Shown: positions 6,295-6,338 of the stretch, piece by piece
How the letters are laid out: every line of letters begins with the position of its first letter
Numbering within the stretch: the first letter of the stretch is position 1
NCBI GenBank assembly: GCA_025928415.1
Contig: JAICJK010000162.1
Coordinates: 1-6,338, forward strand
Direction of reading: 5' to 3'
Source: Solirubrobacteraceae bacterium
Lineage (GTDB): Bacteria > Actinomycetota > Thermoleophilia > Solirubrobacterales > Solirubrobacteraceae
DNA length: 6,338 nucleotides
Notes under the pieces: generated by a model
The model's input: the letters and a program-made list of their open reading frames with translations, nothing else
What the model was told of the DNA's origin: nothing
The model's database searches: none
Program-made: the position numbers and the translations under genes

Positions 6295-6338
6295 CCCGGC
6301 CGCGCCGCCCGCGAAGCCGCGGTCCCGCGCCGCGTCCC

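Noticed and set aside
6295..6338. Possible terminator hairpin after the S4 gene (CGCGG 6318-6322 with CCGCG 6325-6329)
   Set aside because: The loop is only 2 nt, there is no U-tract, and such pairings are expected by chance in sequence this rich in G and C. Nothing else is supportable in these last 44 bases.

Overview
The window is GC-rich throughout (third codon positions are nearly all G or C). Its gene content points to an actinomycete. A CysO-type sulfur carrier with the mycobacterial ending ILPAVAGG, a SAM-I riboswitch, GTG starts, a CGAAC-N4-GTTCG SOS box and a likely leaderless promoter all fit Actinomycetota. A deep-branching group such as Thermoleophilia/Solirubrobacterales is my guess from overall gene style, not something the sequence proves.

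Left part (1-1729): a SAM-I (S-box) riboswitch lies directly in front of a threonine-synthase-family PLP enzyme (181-1440). Between them is a 9-bp hairpin that buries the Shine-Dalgarno sequence, so control is probably translational. Only 13 nt later comes a 91-residue ubiquitin-like sulfur carrier ending in Gly-Gly (1454-1729). Together these suggest SAM-repressed assimilation of sulfur into homocysteine/methionine: the carrier thiocarboxylate would supply sulfur and the PLP enzyme would act on O-phosphohomoserine. Plain threonine synthesis is the alternative. This is the most interesting unit in the window.

Middle part (1747-4440): a complete three-domain LigD (phosphoesterase, ATP-dependent ligase, primase-polymerase) for non-homologous end joining follows 17 nt after the carrier gene and may share its transcript. 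It converges with a small minus-strand gene of unknown function (4440-4120), whose start overlaps a perfect LexA/SOS box (4434-4447).

Right part (4441-6338): a short divergent intergenic region carries the SOS box and a -10 element positioned for a leaderless transcript. It leads into a secreted 501-residue copper protein (4523-6028) that appears to join a PHM/DBM-like two-copper monooxygenase region to a C-terminal type 1 copper (cupredoxin) domain. A small S4-type RNA-binding protein (6043-6294) follows 14 nt later. The last 44 bases hold no feature I can support. No tRNA, rRNA, CRISPR array or mobile element was seen.
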